64,000 bases of DNA. Origin: Saposhnikovia divaricata. Its lineage: Eukaryota; Streptophyta; Magnoliopsida; Apiales; Apiaceae. The position numbers and the translations under genes are program-made. Each line of letters opens with the position of its first letter. Position 1 is the first letter of the stretch. The notes under the pieces are model-generated. The model was not told the DNA's origin. It ran no database searches and was given only the letters and a program-made list of their open reading frames with translations. Where the stretch lies: assembly GCA_036435485.1 (NCBI GenBank), contig CM071597.1, positions 143,279,647 to 143,343,646 on the forward strand, given 5' to 3'. Of the stretch, positions 25,115-36,290 are shown in pieces.

Positions 25115-25465
25115 ACTGTAGTTCCTAAGTCTGACATTAGGAATAGATCAGTATTTTATAAACCACAGAATCCTTGTTTTCACTGTGGCAGTAAATGGCA
25201 TTCTATCTATACATGTGAAGAATACCATAGTTTGTACTACAATTATTATGATCCCTTGCCAAAATTTAATAAAAGTGCAAATTCTGGTAGAACAAAGAGT
25301 CTGAATACTAAGCATGCATCTGTTAATTCTGATAATGACAAAGCAAATTCTGATGGATTTAAATCTGACAAAACTGATTTTGTTAAAAAGACTTCTGCTG
25401 CTAATAGTGTTAAATTGCATGCAAAAAGAACCCAACAAGTGTGGGTTCTTAAAAATTCTAACTGA
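25115..25465 (+). pseudogene. Element C gag, part after element D
   Basis: Continues the gag frame after removal of D. It has a third CCHC motif (CFHCGSKWHSIYTC, 25175-25216), then a Lys/Ser/Asn-rich tail ending VWVLKNSN at TGA 25463. The equivalent tail in B also ends with VWV, then a stop, so this looks like the genuine end of gag. pol lies in the -1 frame after a short gap. Confidence 0.88.
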
Positions 25466-25488
25466 GCTCTTTGTGTTTCTGATTGCAG
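25466..25488 (+). promoter_or_regulatory. Splice-acceptor-like gag/pol junction, element C
   Basis: Immediately after the gag stop comes a T-rich run ending TTCTGATTGCAG followed by GGTAAA. The pol frame opens here. Element B has the same arrangement (45354-45370, CTTGCAG then GGCAAA). The pattern fits a 3' splice site, which would let pol be made from a spliced RNA. A -1 frameshift is the alternative. Confidence 0.45.
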
Positions 25489-28400
25489 GGTAAAAAGAAA
25501 AATGTGTTAGTCATGGATAGTGGATGCTCTGTGCACATGACTGGAAACAAAACCTTGCTATCAGAATTTGAGGAGAAAGCTGGCCCAACAGTGTCTTATG
25601 GAGATGGCAACATTGGACAAACTTTGGGATATGGCAATATAATCATTGGAAATGTCATCATTGAAAAAGTAGCTCTGGTGAAAGGACTCAAACACAATCT
25701 GCTTAGTGTTAGTCAAATCACAGATAGAGGTTATCATGTCAACTTCAATGATACTCACTTTGAAGTGATCAGTAAAACATCTGGAAGGAGTGTCTTGACT
25801 GGTCAAAGACGTGGTAACATTTATGAAGCCAATGTCTACACCAATACTGATGGTCCCTCAACATGTCTCATTAGTAAAGCAACAGTGGATGAAAGTTGGA
25901 ATTGGCACAAGAAGCTTTCTCATCTCAACTTCAACAACATCAATGAGTTGGTTAAAAAGGATTTGGTGAGAGGATTACCAAAGGCGTTGTATACTCCTGA
26001 TGGACTTTGTGATGCTTGTCAGAAGGCTAAACAGAGCAAGACATCATTCAAGAGTAAATCTGAATCCTCGATTGATGAACCATATCATATGCTACATCTT
26101 GACTTGTTTAGACCAGTCAACATTATGTCCATCAGTAAGAAAAGGTATACTCTAGTCATTATTGATGAATATACTAGATTTACCTGGGTGTATTTTCTGC
26201 ACAGAAAAGATGAAACTGCAGTGATACTTTTGGACCATGTAAGACTCATTGAAACTGGCACAAAGTACAAAGTCAAGATTCTAAGAAGTGATAATGGAAC
26301 TGAATTCAAGAATTCAGTAATGGAAGAGTTCTGCAAATACAAAGGAATAGTTCAACAATTCTCTGCTCCTGGCACAGCCCAACAAAATGGAGTAGTTGAA
26401 AGGAAGAACAGAACTCTTATTGAAGCTGGCAGAACAATGTTAGAAGAAGCTAAACTACCTACATATTTCTGGGTAGAAGCAGTCAATACAGCATGCTACA
26501 CTCACAACATTACTCTAATCAACAGACATGGTGTCACTCCTTATCAAATGATTAAAGAGAAGAAGCCAAGTCTGAAACATTTGCATGTGTTTGGCTGGAA
26601 GTGCTTTGTTCTTAGACCTCATCCTGAACAGCTAGGAAAATTTGAAACTAAAGCTGATGAGGGCATTTTTATTGGTTATCCAACTTCAAGAGCCTTTAAA
26701 GTATATAACCTAAGAACAAGGATAGTCATGGAGTCTATCAATGTTTCTTTTGATGATAAGAAGATAACAGGAATTGCTGAAGATTCACATGACAGTTTGA
26801 TCTTTGCAAATGAAGCTACCAAGAATTCTGATGAAGTAATGTCAGATACTGATACTCCATCAGATCCTGATGATCGACCAATGCCTGATGAAACACCAGT
26901 TACTGATGATGATTCAAATAATGCAAATGTTGAGGGGGAGCAACGACAAAATACCATCAGTACTGATACAACTCAAACATCAGGAGGAGAATCATCAGAA
27001 ACAGATTCAAGTGATAATCCTGACAGCACTTCAGGAGGAGATAGCACTATCCCAGGGGGAGCTTCTAATAATTCTAGTTCTTTTGAAGATAACACCAATC
27101 AAGGGGGAGCATCCAACTCAAGAAATGATTTACCATCAGCAAGGAAATGGACCAAAAGCCATACTCCTGATTTAATTATTGGGAATCCTGATGCAGGTGT
27201 TAAAACCAGAAGTGCAACACAAAATGAATGCCTCTATAATAATTTTCTGTCAAAGGAGGAGCCTAAGAAAGTTGAAGATGCATTCAAGGATGCTGATTGG
27301 GTTACAACAATGCAAGAAAAACTGAATGAATTTGAAAGAAATGAAGTCTGGAAACTAGTACCAAGACCAAAAGGTAGATCAATTGTTGGTACAAAGTGGG
27401 TGTTCAGAAACAAGACAGATTCAGATGGCACTATTGTGAGGAATAAAGCAAGACTAGTTGCAAAAGGGTACTCTCAACAGGAAGGAATAGACTATGATGA
27501 GACTTTTGCTCCTGTTGCAAGGCTAGAAGCCATCAGAATTTTTCTAGCATATGCAGCTCATAAGCAATTCAAAGTTTTCCAGATGGATGTTAAAAGTGCT
27601 TTTCTGAATGATGAATTGGAAGAGGAGGTATATGTTGAACAACCTCCTGGTTTCATTGATCCTAAATATCCAGATCATGTTTATAGATTGGATAAAGCAC
27701 TTTATGGACTAAAGCAAGCTCCAAGGGCCTGGTATGAAACTCTGGCTCAATTCTTACGGGAAAGTGGTTTCAAAAGAGGTACAATTGATAAAACCTTGTT
27801 TTACTTGAATCATGGGAAGGACTTGCTGTTAGTTCAGATTTATGTTGATGATATCATTTTTGGGTCAACTAACCCCAAATTGTGTGAGAAGTTTTCAAAG
27901 CTAATGCAGTCTAGATATCAAATGAGCATGATAGGAGAAATGATCTATTTCTTAGGTCTGCAAGTTAAACAGACTGATGATGGAATTTTTATCAATCAGT
28001 CAAAGTACACAAAGAATCTATTGAAGAAGTTTAATATGCAAGACAGTGCTACTGCTACAACTCCCATAGCTACAGCTACAAAGCTTGATCATGATCAAGG
28101 TATTGAGGTAGATGTAACTAACTACAGAGGTATGATTGGCTCACTTTTGTATCTAACAGCTAGCAGACCAGATATCATGTATGCAACCTGTCTATGTGCA
28201 AGATTTTAGGCAAACCCCAGAGAACCACATCTCATTGCTGCTAAAAGGATTTTTAGATACTTGAAAGGTACTCCATCACTTGGCCTTTGGTATGCTAGAG
28301 AGTCTGACTTTAAACTATGTGGTTACTCAGATGTTGATTTTTCAGGATGCAAAATAGACAGGAAAAGTACTTTAGACAGTTGTCAGTTTCTTGGAGGAAG

Positions 28401-28676
28401 ACTAGTTTCTTGGTTTAGTAAAAAGCAAAAGTCTATATCCATATCAACTGCAGAAGCTGAGTACATATCTGTAGGAAGCTGTTGTGCTCAGATCATGTGG
28501 ATGAGGAATCAGCTAATGGACTATGGTTTGGCATATTCAAAAATACCTATTTATTGTGATAATCAAAGTGCTATTGCTATGACAGGAAATCTAGTTCAGC
28601 ATTCTCTTACTAAGCATATCAGTATCAGATATCATTTCATAAGAGAACAAGTACTGGAAGGGACAATCCAGTTGCA
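25483..28676 (+). pseudogene. Element C pol: protease, integrase, RT, truncated RNase H
   Basis: Open for 908 codons to TAG 28207 (Q codon CAG to TAG), then open in the same frame. Order with residue numbers from 25483: protease MDSGCSVHMTG (11-21), integrase zinc region with WHKKLSH and CDACQKAK, integrase core (LHLDLFRPV; LRSDNGTEF; NGVVERKNRT), acidic Ser/Asp-rich linker, RT from about 610 with QMDVKSAFLN and YVDD at 787-790 (27841-27852), RNase H with GYSDVDF, STAEAEYIS and YCDNQSA. RNase H is cut near 28676, where the usual LADIFTKPL tail is missing and the additional ORF begins abruptly. This is the best preserved coding region in the window. Confidence 0.93.
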
Positions 28677-31600
28677 GATGTCAATCCTGATGAAATTATT
28701 TCTGATCCAAATATTCCACTGCTCATTGAACCACTTTCTTCAAGACCAATGGAATCTATCTCAACTTCATCAGGTAACACTTCTATCTCTGCTTCTTTTA
28801 CTGATAGTATGATTACAGATAGACCTGAGACAAGGGATACCTCTATTTGTATGACTTCAGTCCACTCTTCTCAGCCACCTCTTATTTCTTTGAATTTGTT
28901 GAGCCAGAACCTTTCTTGTGAGAAAGAGAGTGAACATTTAGAGAAAAAGAAGAGTGAAGAGAGGCAGTCTCCTGAACTGGCAAAAGGAGAGGTAGAACAG
29001 AGTGAGAAGTTTCAAAATTCTAGTGAGGTAGCAGTTACTATTAAAAGTAACTTAGGTGATGTTGTGAGAAGTGATGAGATCACTTTAGAAAAATAGAGAG
29101 ATTTAGGAATTTTTCTACTCTGAATGCAGGTTTTCAGGATACAACAGTACCATCTGCTGTTGATTTAAAAATGAAAGGATTTATGAATCCTGAAGACAAT
29201 GAGAATGATAGAATTCCTGAGGCTAAAGTTGGCTCAGATGATGATGATGATGTTGATAATGATCCTGAAGCGGCTCAGCTTAATGCTGTCATGAAAGCAA
29301 GTCTAGGATCTAATTATGTATCATCCAGTATGTTTATGGAGTCTATGGGTAAATCTACAGCTGCTCAAGTTGAGATCATTGGAGATTACAGCAATCTTCT
29401 TCCTGAACATATTCAAGCTGCCAGAAGATCTGAATGGTATACTGAGTGGAATCAGCCTTCTGCTGATATAAATTTCAATAATGCACTTTTTCACTCAAGT
29501 CATATAGCTACTAAGATTTCTGATCCAAATCTCAAAGCTCATCTGAAGACAATAACTATTCTGGCAAAAGGGCTGAAAGATGAAATTTATTCTGTCAAGC
29601 GTGATAATGAAAAATTTCATGCTCGATTTGTTAAGGATTATTCTGAAATTGCCACTGCTAAACAGCTTCAATGTTTAAGCACTGCCTTCACCATAAGGAT
29701 GGATACCTTGGAAGATAAGGTTGTCACTATGTCTTCAAGGATGACAAATATTTAAGATTCTCTACAACTTATCTTATCCTTATTGACTGATCCTGATGAT
29801 GCTACTAATGTCAAAAAGGGGGAGAAGGTAGTCAAAACAAAATGCACACCTGATCTAGTTGTAAGAAAGGATGATGATACTTCTGGAAATGATGGTGGTG
29901 CTCAGTCATATGAACTGGGAACCTCTGATGCTGCTTTGGTAACAAGGAGAAGTCAGTCACAAACTCAAACCAAGCGGTCAACTCATGTTTCTGAATCTGG
30001 GAAGAGAACAGTAAGAACAATGGTGCAATCTCAAATCCTGATAGAAGAACAATTTTTGTCACCTGAAAGTCAAAGGCAAACACTTCCCACAATTCTTGAA
30101 GGTGATGAAGATTTACTAATTACTGATGTAGAAGATGCTCCACATCTATTTGAGAAGATTACTACTGGGACAGGTGATAGTGAAATTGTATATCACACTA
30201 GTGCTAAGGTTCATCTGTATCATGCTGAGAAGGCACTTGCTTTAACTTCTGAAGAAAATCCAAACATGACTACTGATGAGATCTTAGAAGAACAAAACAG
30301 GATTCTTGAGGAGATTGCTAGACAAAAAGAAGCTCCTATTGTAAGAAGAGGACGAGGCAGAGGAGATAGAAACAGAGGAAGAGGAAGAAAGCCTATTCAA
30401 ACAAGTTCTAGACAGACAAGGTCTAGTGGAATAATGATTGAGGAGATACCTGAAGATTCTCAGAAAGTAAAGAAGAAGAAATCTCCATTACTTCTTACAC
30501 TGACTCCAGATAACAAATTTAATGTACCTGAAGAAGCTGCTGATGAAAGACCACAGTTTGCTAGAAGAAGTAAAGATACTGTGAGGACTACTCAATCTGC
30601 TGTTCCTGATTCTGATGAAGCTGAAATCTTGAAAGAACTTGAGGTTATGATTCTTACTGTTGTGGTTGAAATTCACAATCTGGAAGTTGATGAACAAGAA
30701 AAGGAGGCCAGAAAAAGAGCAAAAGATACTGAGGTTGAAGAAACCAGAAAGTACTTGGAAGATCTGCCTGGTTCAAACAGATTAGTGTGGTATGATCAAA
30801 GAAGACCTATTCCAGAACATCAACAGATGCCAGTTAAGAAGAAGAAGAACAAGAAAGGAGAGAGTACTGATGAACGGTTGAATCAAGGACCAGTTGTTTT
30901 TAAATCAAGTACTCTTATGACTGAACTTCCTTTAATCTCTGAAGTTGGTACTTCACAAACTCTTCAAAAATCTAATTTACTTTGGGCAGATATTCAGTCT
31001 AACTTGAAGGGTTTAGAACCTTACACTAGAGGAGGTATTGGTCATAATCGAACTGAAAAATATCTCTAAAAGACAGACAGATCAACATATGCTAGTGAAA
31101 AGAATTGGTGATGAACTAACTGTTGATGATCTTTGGGAACTTGAAGCTGTTGCAATTGTTGCTTGCAATGTTGATTCTAAGAAGGTAGAGAAGTTGGTGT
31201 ATTTCATGAAAGATAAGATTGTCAAGAAGTTGACTATTCAGGAGGTGTTGTGCAAATCAACAAAAGAACTGAAATATGTTCTTTATCTGCTCAAGAATAA
31301 AAGAATTCATGATAAGGAAGCTGATGTTTACAATAATTGGTGTACCATGATTCTCAGAACTATTAGATGCAGACATATGGATGGAGGATAAAGGTATGAT
31401 GGTAATTATACTCCCATGTACTTGAATACAGTAGGACAAGAAGTTGAAATGCAAAGGGGTTCAGCTGTTAAAGAAGTGATATTTTATCAAGAACAATTAT
31501 CTCTGAATCCTGATGGAAAAGAACTTGCATATTTACTGTTGGGAGATTTAGATTTACCGAGAAGCTCAATTCAGAATCTCAGGGCAGGTATTTATCAGAT

Positions 31601-31748
31601 TAATGAGGAAGATGAAGAACTCAGGAATCTGAAGAAAAGACTGATTCAAATTCTCGAAATTAAAGAAGAAGAATTATTATTAAGCTTCTTGCAAATGAGT
31701 AATTTCTTTGTGATAATTTCTGAGACTAAGCCTGAGGATTTCTTGTAA
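28677..31748 (+). pseudogene. Element C additional ORF (aORF), degenerate
   Basis: Low-complexity acidic and basic protein typical of the extra ORF behind RNase H in SIRE-type elements. Frames: to TAG 29094; second frame from about 29120 through TAA 29753 to TAA 31067; third frame from about 31038 through TAA 31389 to TAA 31746. Visible: an Asp-rich run near 29240, a Glu/Lys helical stretch, an arginine-glycine box (RRGRGRGDRNRGRGR, about 30340), then a Leu/Glu-rich helical C-terminus. The N-terminal domain seen in B is missing. I see no signal peptide or membrane segment, so I do not call it an envelope protein. Confidence 0.7.
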
Positions 31749-31810
31749 TATTTTGTTTTGAGTTTTTGACATCACTGAATCAAGGAATTTGTGCTTTATT
31801 TCACAAAGGA

Positions 31811-32178
31811 ATTTCATGAGGATATAAATCAGTCCAGCAATCTAGGAAGATTGACATGTTGGTTCCTGATTTATAGGAACGCAGCTATCATTCAAGATAT
31901 GTAATTGATTTGGTATATCTTGTAATTGATAGTGTAGCTGTGTACTGTATATAAACAAAGTTTAGGTTTTACTTAATTGTAATCGCTTACACGAATTATC
32001 TTGTAACCTAGCAGCTCTCAAGAACATAAGAATTTCTTGAGAGAGTTTGTAACAGTTTTATATCAGAATTAATAAAGCTGTTATTTATTCATACTTGTGT
32101 TATTATTTCTGTTTAAGTCGAAAATCTTATACAATTGTATTCAACCCCCCTTCTACAATTGTTAATTACTGGGCAACA
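31811..32178 (+). repeat. 3' LTR of element C, truncated at its 5' end
   Basis: Matches 5' LTR positions 7133-7516 and ends GGGCAACA followed by the AAATG duplication. The first about 119 bases of U3 and the polypurine tract are missing. The 60 bp between the ORF stop and this point does not match the LTR. TATATAAA is kept at 31948-31955. About 7 substitutions and a 16-bp gap separate it from the 5' copy. Confidence 0.9.
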
Positions 32179-32183
32179 AAATG
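32179..32183. repeat. Right target-site duplication of element C (AAATG)
   Basis: Identical to 7009-7013. B gag continues in frame after it. Confidence 0.95.
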
Positions 32184-32469
32184 CATGGTTGAACAACTAT
32201 CTATTGAAATGTTTAATATTCATACTACTATGACTGCTGCTAATGAAGAGATTGCCAAACTGTCTGCTAAGAATGAATTGTTAAACAAGAATAATGAGGA
32301 ACTTGAGCTAACTGCTATGCAAGTAGATAATTTTAAGAAAGAAGTTGAATATCTGCAGAATAAGGTTCTATGTGCTAGTCAGGTTGAGAAGGCTCTTAGG
32401 GATGAACTAGTTGAAAATGAATTCAAACTGAAAACCTTTAAGAACTCCTCTTATCTATTGCAGTACTAT
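32184..32469 (+). pseudogene. Element B gag, second part
   Basis: About 95 codons without a stop in window frame 1, rich in Glu, Lys and Asn with a heptad-like pattern (AANEEIAKLSAKNELL), so probably coiled coil. It ends in the codons for QYY where element E inserts. The frame resumes at 44480. Confidence 0.85.
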
Positions 32470-35400
32470 TGTAACGCCCCCAAATCCGAGGTCAGAGATT
32501 CAGGTCGTCACGTCACCATCAAACCATATCATACCTGTATTAACTTTACAACTCAACAATACATCCATCCAGACCTCAATCTTACACACAAACAAGTTAG
32601 AGCCTCAGAAACGATAATCAAAAGTAACACTAAATATTACAATTCATCTGTACAATCCAGAGTCTTACGCAATTCCACTTATACAACTACACTTGAAGAC
32701 AAGTCTTACTATTATAGTTGAAAACCTATCAGACTTACTCTGTAGTATTTATCAGGAACTAAATCATCTCCGGGGTAAATCTTCTACTCCTCTTTTGCTG
32801 GTGCGGAGTTAACCGACCAAATTCTTCTCTTTCTGAAAAGTTTTTATAAAGCAAGAATGAGCTACATAATGCTCAGCAAGTTCACCATTTTGAAAAATAA
32901 TAATGTGGTTATTTCGAAAACATTCCCAACTGTATGGGTATATATCTCAGATTTCAAAACATAATTCGACAATATATATGTCCGAGTTTGAATAAAACGT
33001 TTATACTTACTAAGGAGCTTTAAGAATAACATATGACTCCGTTATAAGGTCCCCATTTCAATATATCTCAAGTTGGAAAATATATAAATATGAGTATATC
33101 ATTTTCGGCAAAACACTCTACGGTTAGCATACTGTACAAGGAATACATTATTGTAAAACCTCTTTCCTTCCTTAGCTTAGAAGGTTTCTCATTCAAAAAC
33201 ATTTTATTATTTGTAATAATTGCAAGAGTGCACTAACGCGTGCCAATCTTTATAGAAAATCTTGCAGTTCTAGATACTACACGATGTCAATATTTTTCTT
33301 ATCAAAAACCACACTATCGGCAACTTGGCACTTAGGCCCAAGAAGCAGTGTCTAAGTATTTTTCCAAAGTGGAGGATGAGACTTGAAGAAAACATAAAAC
33401 CTGACAGGGATTGACGATGATCAGTCACCACATCCAAGTCCAATAATCCGCGGGTCTTCTCTACCGGTAGAAGGATAGAAACTACATCCGTAACTATCCT
33501 CGGGTGAAAACTACATCCGTAATCACCCTCGATGAAAACTACATCCGTAATCATCCTTCGGCAACACCTGGGCCGGAATAATAATTGATGGACCGCCTGG
33601 CTCACGGCCGCTTACACATCCCGGGAATCGTTCGTCAACGATTCCCACACCTGCCAGAGTCCCCTTTTTTTCTTTCTTGTCAAAAATCATTTTGATAGAA
33701 AATTCGAGTAGTTGAAGTTCGACCTCAGTCGACCGATGATTCTTGAAAAGTGTACAAGAAGCAAAACCTGACCGGGGGTTTTCGAAAATGTTTTGGGTTC
33801 GAAAGAGTTCGAGTTTGAAAACGATGAAGGTATCTTGGATTACTTTTGTCTTTAAAATAATGAACAATAATTAATAAATGATATTTTGAGATTTAATATA
33901 AACAAGTAATAAAATAATTATTCAATTAAAATAAGCTTTTAATCCAAGATAGATATTTTTGAGTATTTATAATAATGTAAAAATAATAAATACTTAAGTA
34001 TACGATACTTCCCGAATGACCTTTCGGGTTTTCGCAATTTAATCACGATACAATAATATACCGCTCCCCGGTCAATAGTATATTTGGACCGCTACGACCT
34101 CTATTGCTAGAATCGTTGTCCGAAGGTAACACTTTCATTCTAAGTTCAAGGGTGTACAAACACATATGCATAAATCTCAAACTTCAACATAATCTCGTAA
34201 AGCATAAGCATATAATACGTTTGGAAGCTACAAACACAACAGTGAAAATACTTTATATAAGTTTTGAAAGGTAAACTTGCCTTGGTAGGGTGGGGTGGTC
34301 GAGCTCGCGACGTGGAACGAAGATCTATACATAATCAATATTCGTACGTTAGTACCTTAACAACACTACTTAATCATAAGGTTTTAAAAGATGTAAGACC
34401 AACTTAATGACTCCACTTATGACCACTAACTCCCTCACACGACCGTGTCACCATATTATCACATTCGTTACCCATTCGACTCAAATCTATTCCTCAAACT
34501 CGAAACTCAAGTGAATAATTAAAACTACTTTAAACTAATCTCCTAAGTGGGTTTTCACTTGCGCACACCTCGCTCTAACATTTTTATAAAATTGAAAAAT
34601 TCAAATTTTAATTAGATTCTTTTTGGGTAGCCTTCCTTATTGTAAGACCTAGCTATTATCAATTTTTCACAATGTTTGCAGAAAGTTTGAGGGTCCAAAG
34701 ATAGTTGACAAACAGACCATACAGTGCAGTCCGGATTTCAGAACCACTCCTCACTCTTCTGGTCATAACTCAAAATCTACACATCACCTAGTCATGAACT
34801 TTATATTTCTGGAAACTACATTCAAATACCTTTCTAACCATGGGTATTAGACCCTCGGGAGACAAGTTTAAGGGGTTCAAAAGCCTACTGTAAGACAGTA
34901 CATACTCCCAGACTTTTTACTTAGCACACATCTTTAGTTAATCCTTCAAGAACTCAACTTACACATCATATCTACCATTAAAACCACCAAGTCTCATCTC
35001 TATAACATACATGGGGTCACATACTCTAAGCACAAGCTTTAAAATCACATCAACCACATATAACCTCAAGATTTCATCATCCATAACTCATATAATCAAG
35101 ATATGCATTAATACTCCTAGCTCTAACATTATATACCATAAACAATCCATGCTTCGTTCGCTCAATCGCTTGATCTCATTGTAAAGTTTCAGCGGTTTCT
35201 AGAACGTTTGTTTCACTTCCTCAGTGGTTTTCGTTCCAAATTCTCAAATCACTTATAATAAAATTCCAAAATATTAACTCCTCAATTCCTCAAATTAAAT
35301 ATCTCATTTCTTGATATTACTGATATATAATTCACTGCTCGGTCAAATATTACACGAAAATAGAATTTGGAATTTCTGAATTCCGATCGCATTTACATAC

Positions 35401-35583
35401 ACTTATTTACTCCGTAGATTACTAGTATAGCTTCGGAATATCCACACTACGTCTCGTACATAGGTGGCATGAAAAATTTTCTTAATCCTCAAAATCACTA
35501 TTCATCCACCAAATCACTATTCATTGATGCACTTCATCATAATAGGAAAAGTTTTAATTCTACCGAAATTTTGGGTTCTTACA
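32470..35583 (-). repeat. Left LTR of element E (3' LTR in element sense, 3114 bp)
   Basis: Plus-strand ends are TGTAACGCCCCC and GGGTTCTTACA. Contains the conserved stem-loop motif (32848-32880, TGAGC with GCTCA arms) and a three-copy 28-bp repeat (33481-33560). The TACCGGTAGAAGGA word is shared with D and G, but most of the LTR is unlike theirs. No gene seen. Confidence 0.94.
33481..33560. repeat. 28-29-bp tandem repeat, three copies, E left LTR
   Basis: ACTACATCCGTAA starts at 33481, 33510 and 33538, each followed by a CCTCG- or CCTTCG-type end. It is also found in the right LTR at 42377-42457. Confidence 0.92.
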
Positions 35584-35620
35584 GTCTCCCCTCCTTAAAA
35601 GGATTCCGTCCCGGAATCAG
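35584..35620 (-). other. Polypurine tract and adjoining hairpin of element E
   Basis: Minus-strand AAGGAGGGGAGAC abuts the 3' LTR. The 37 bases are identical to element D (14624-14660) although the LTRs themselves differ greatly, so this stretch is under constraint or was recently shared. GATTCC and GGAATC form short arms. Confidence 0.82.
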
Positions 35621-35689
35621 TTTAGGAATCACTGGGGTTACTCCTTCTTTGTTTCACTCTTTCAACTTCCAGGTGGATTCTTCCACATC

Positions 35690-36060
35690 TTGATTTTCTC
35701 ACAATTCCTTATTAGTTTGAAAACCTTGTTCCTCAGCACTTGTTCTTCTCTATCCATGATTTCCACGGGTTGTTCCACATAGGTCAAGTCTGGTTGTAGG
35801 TCCACTTGGTCGTACTCTATCACATGCCGAAAGTCCGTATGGTAGGGTCATAGCATGGACACATGAAACACATTACGCACTTGCTGCAAGCTCGGGGGCA
35901 AGGCTAGTTCATAGGCTAGCTTTCCAACACGCCTCAAAATCTCAAAAGGTCCTATAAACCTCGGACTTAGCTTCCCTTTCTTTCCAAATCTCATCAATCC
36001 TTTTCAGGGGATACCTTTAGCATCACGAAGTCTCCCACCTCATATTCCTTTGATATCTCA
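35690..36060 (-). pseudogene. Integrase C-terminal region of element E
   Basis: On the minus strand: YEVGDFVMLKVSP, then after a frameshift FGKKGKLSPRFIGPFEIL, RRVGKLAYELALPP, NVFHVSML, a TGA, then HVIEYDQVDL and EQPVEIMDREEQVL. This is the conserved chromovirus integrase end, most like Tekay/Del. I cannot identify a complete chromodomain after it. The frameshift falls where the family has a Trp after VSP. Confidence 0.85.
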
Positions 36061-36290
36061 TAAAATTTGACCATTCGAAATAATGGGTTTTGTAAAAAAA
36101 AACTAATGACTTTTACATAAACTCGTCTGTACCGTAAAGACTTAATATCAATTTGAAATCTTCATTTAATAATTCGTACATATCGTGATTGCAAAAATTT
36201 CTCATCCACCCATAAAATTACTATTCATCCAGGTTTCGAATATTCACGAAAATTAGGGTTAATGCAGTCTCCTCTCCTTAAAAGGATTCT
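36061..36290 (-). other. Second polypurine tract with LTR-end stub inside element E
   Basis: GTCTCCTCTCCTTAAAAGG and the next five bases (36267-36290) match E's own tract at 35584 in 22 of 24 positions. Immediately left, 36200-36266 resembles an LTR end (ACTATTCATCC, then GGGTTAATGCA). Beyond the tract, to about 36480, the sequence again resembles the integrase tail. This looks like the 3' end of a second related element. Confidence 0.6.

Larger units (their letters stand above)
7014..32178 (+). mobile_element. Element C: SIRE-like Ty1/copia retrotransposon carrying nested element D
   Basis: Bounded by perfect AAATG duplications. It contains a 503-bp 5' LTR, a tRNA-Met primer site, gag with three CCHC motifs, pol, a long additional ORF and a truncated 3' LTR. 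Without D (9540-25109) and one of its duplications it is about 9.6 kb. Two internal deletions are evident: one removes the end of RNase H, any spacer and the start of the additional ORF (near 28676), the other removes the polypurine tract and the first about 119 bp of the 3' LTR. In the shared LTR part I see about 7 base differences and one 16-bp indel over roughly 370 bp, so it is older than D. Confidence 0.93.

Noticed and set aside
28677..31748. Envelope gene in C's additional ORF
   Set aside because: No signal peptide, hydrophobic anchor or fusion-peptide-like segment is visible; the protein is charged and low complexity.
32095..32183. Start of the open frame before B gag part 2
   Set aside because: It lies in C's 3' LTR and duplication; chance read-through.
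33270..33867. Minus-strand open frames of about 111 codons in E's LTRs (also 42166-42501)
   Set aside because: They run through the 28-bp minisatellite, and similarity between the copies is simply LTR identity. No domain or codon signature.
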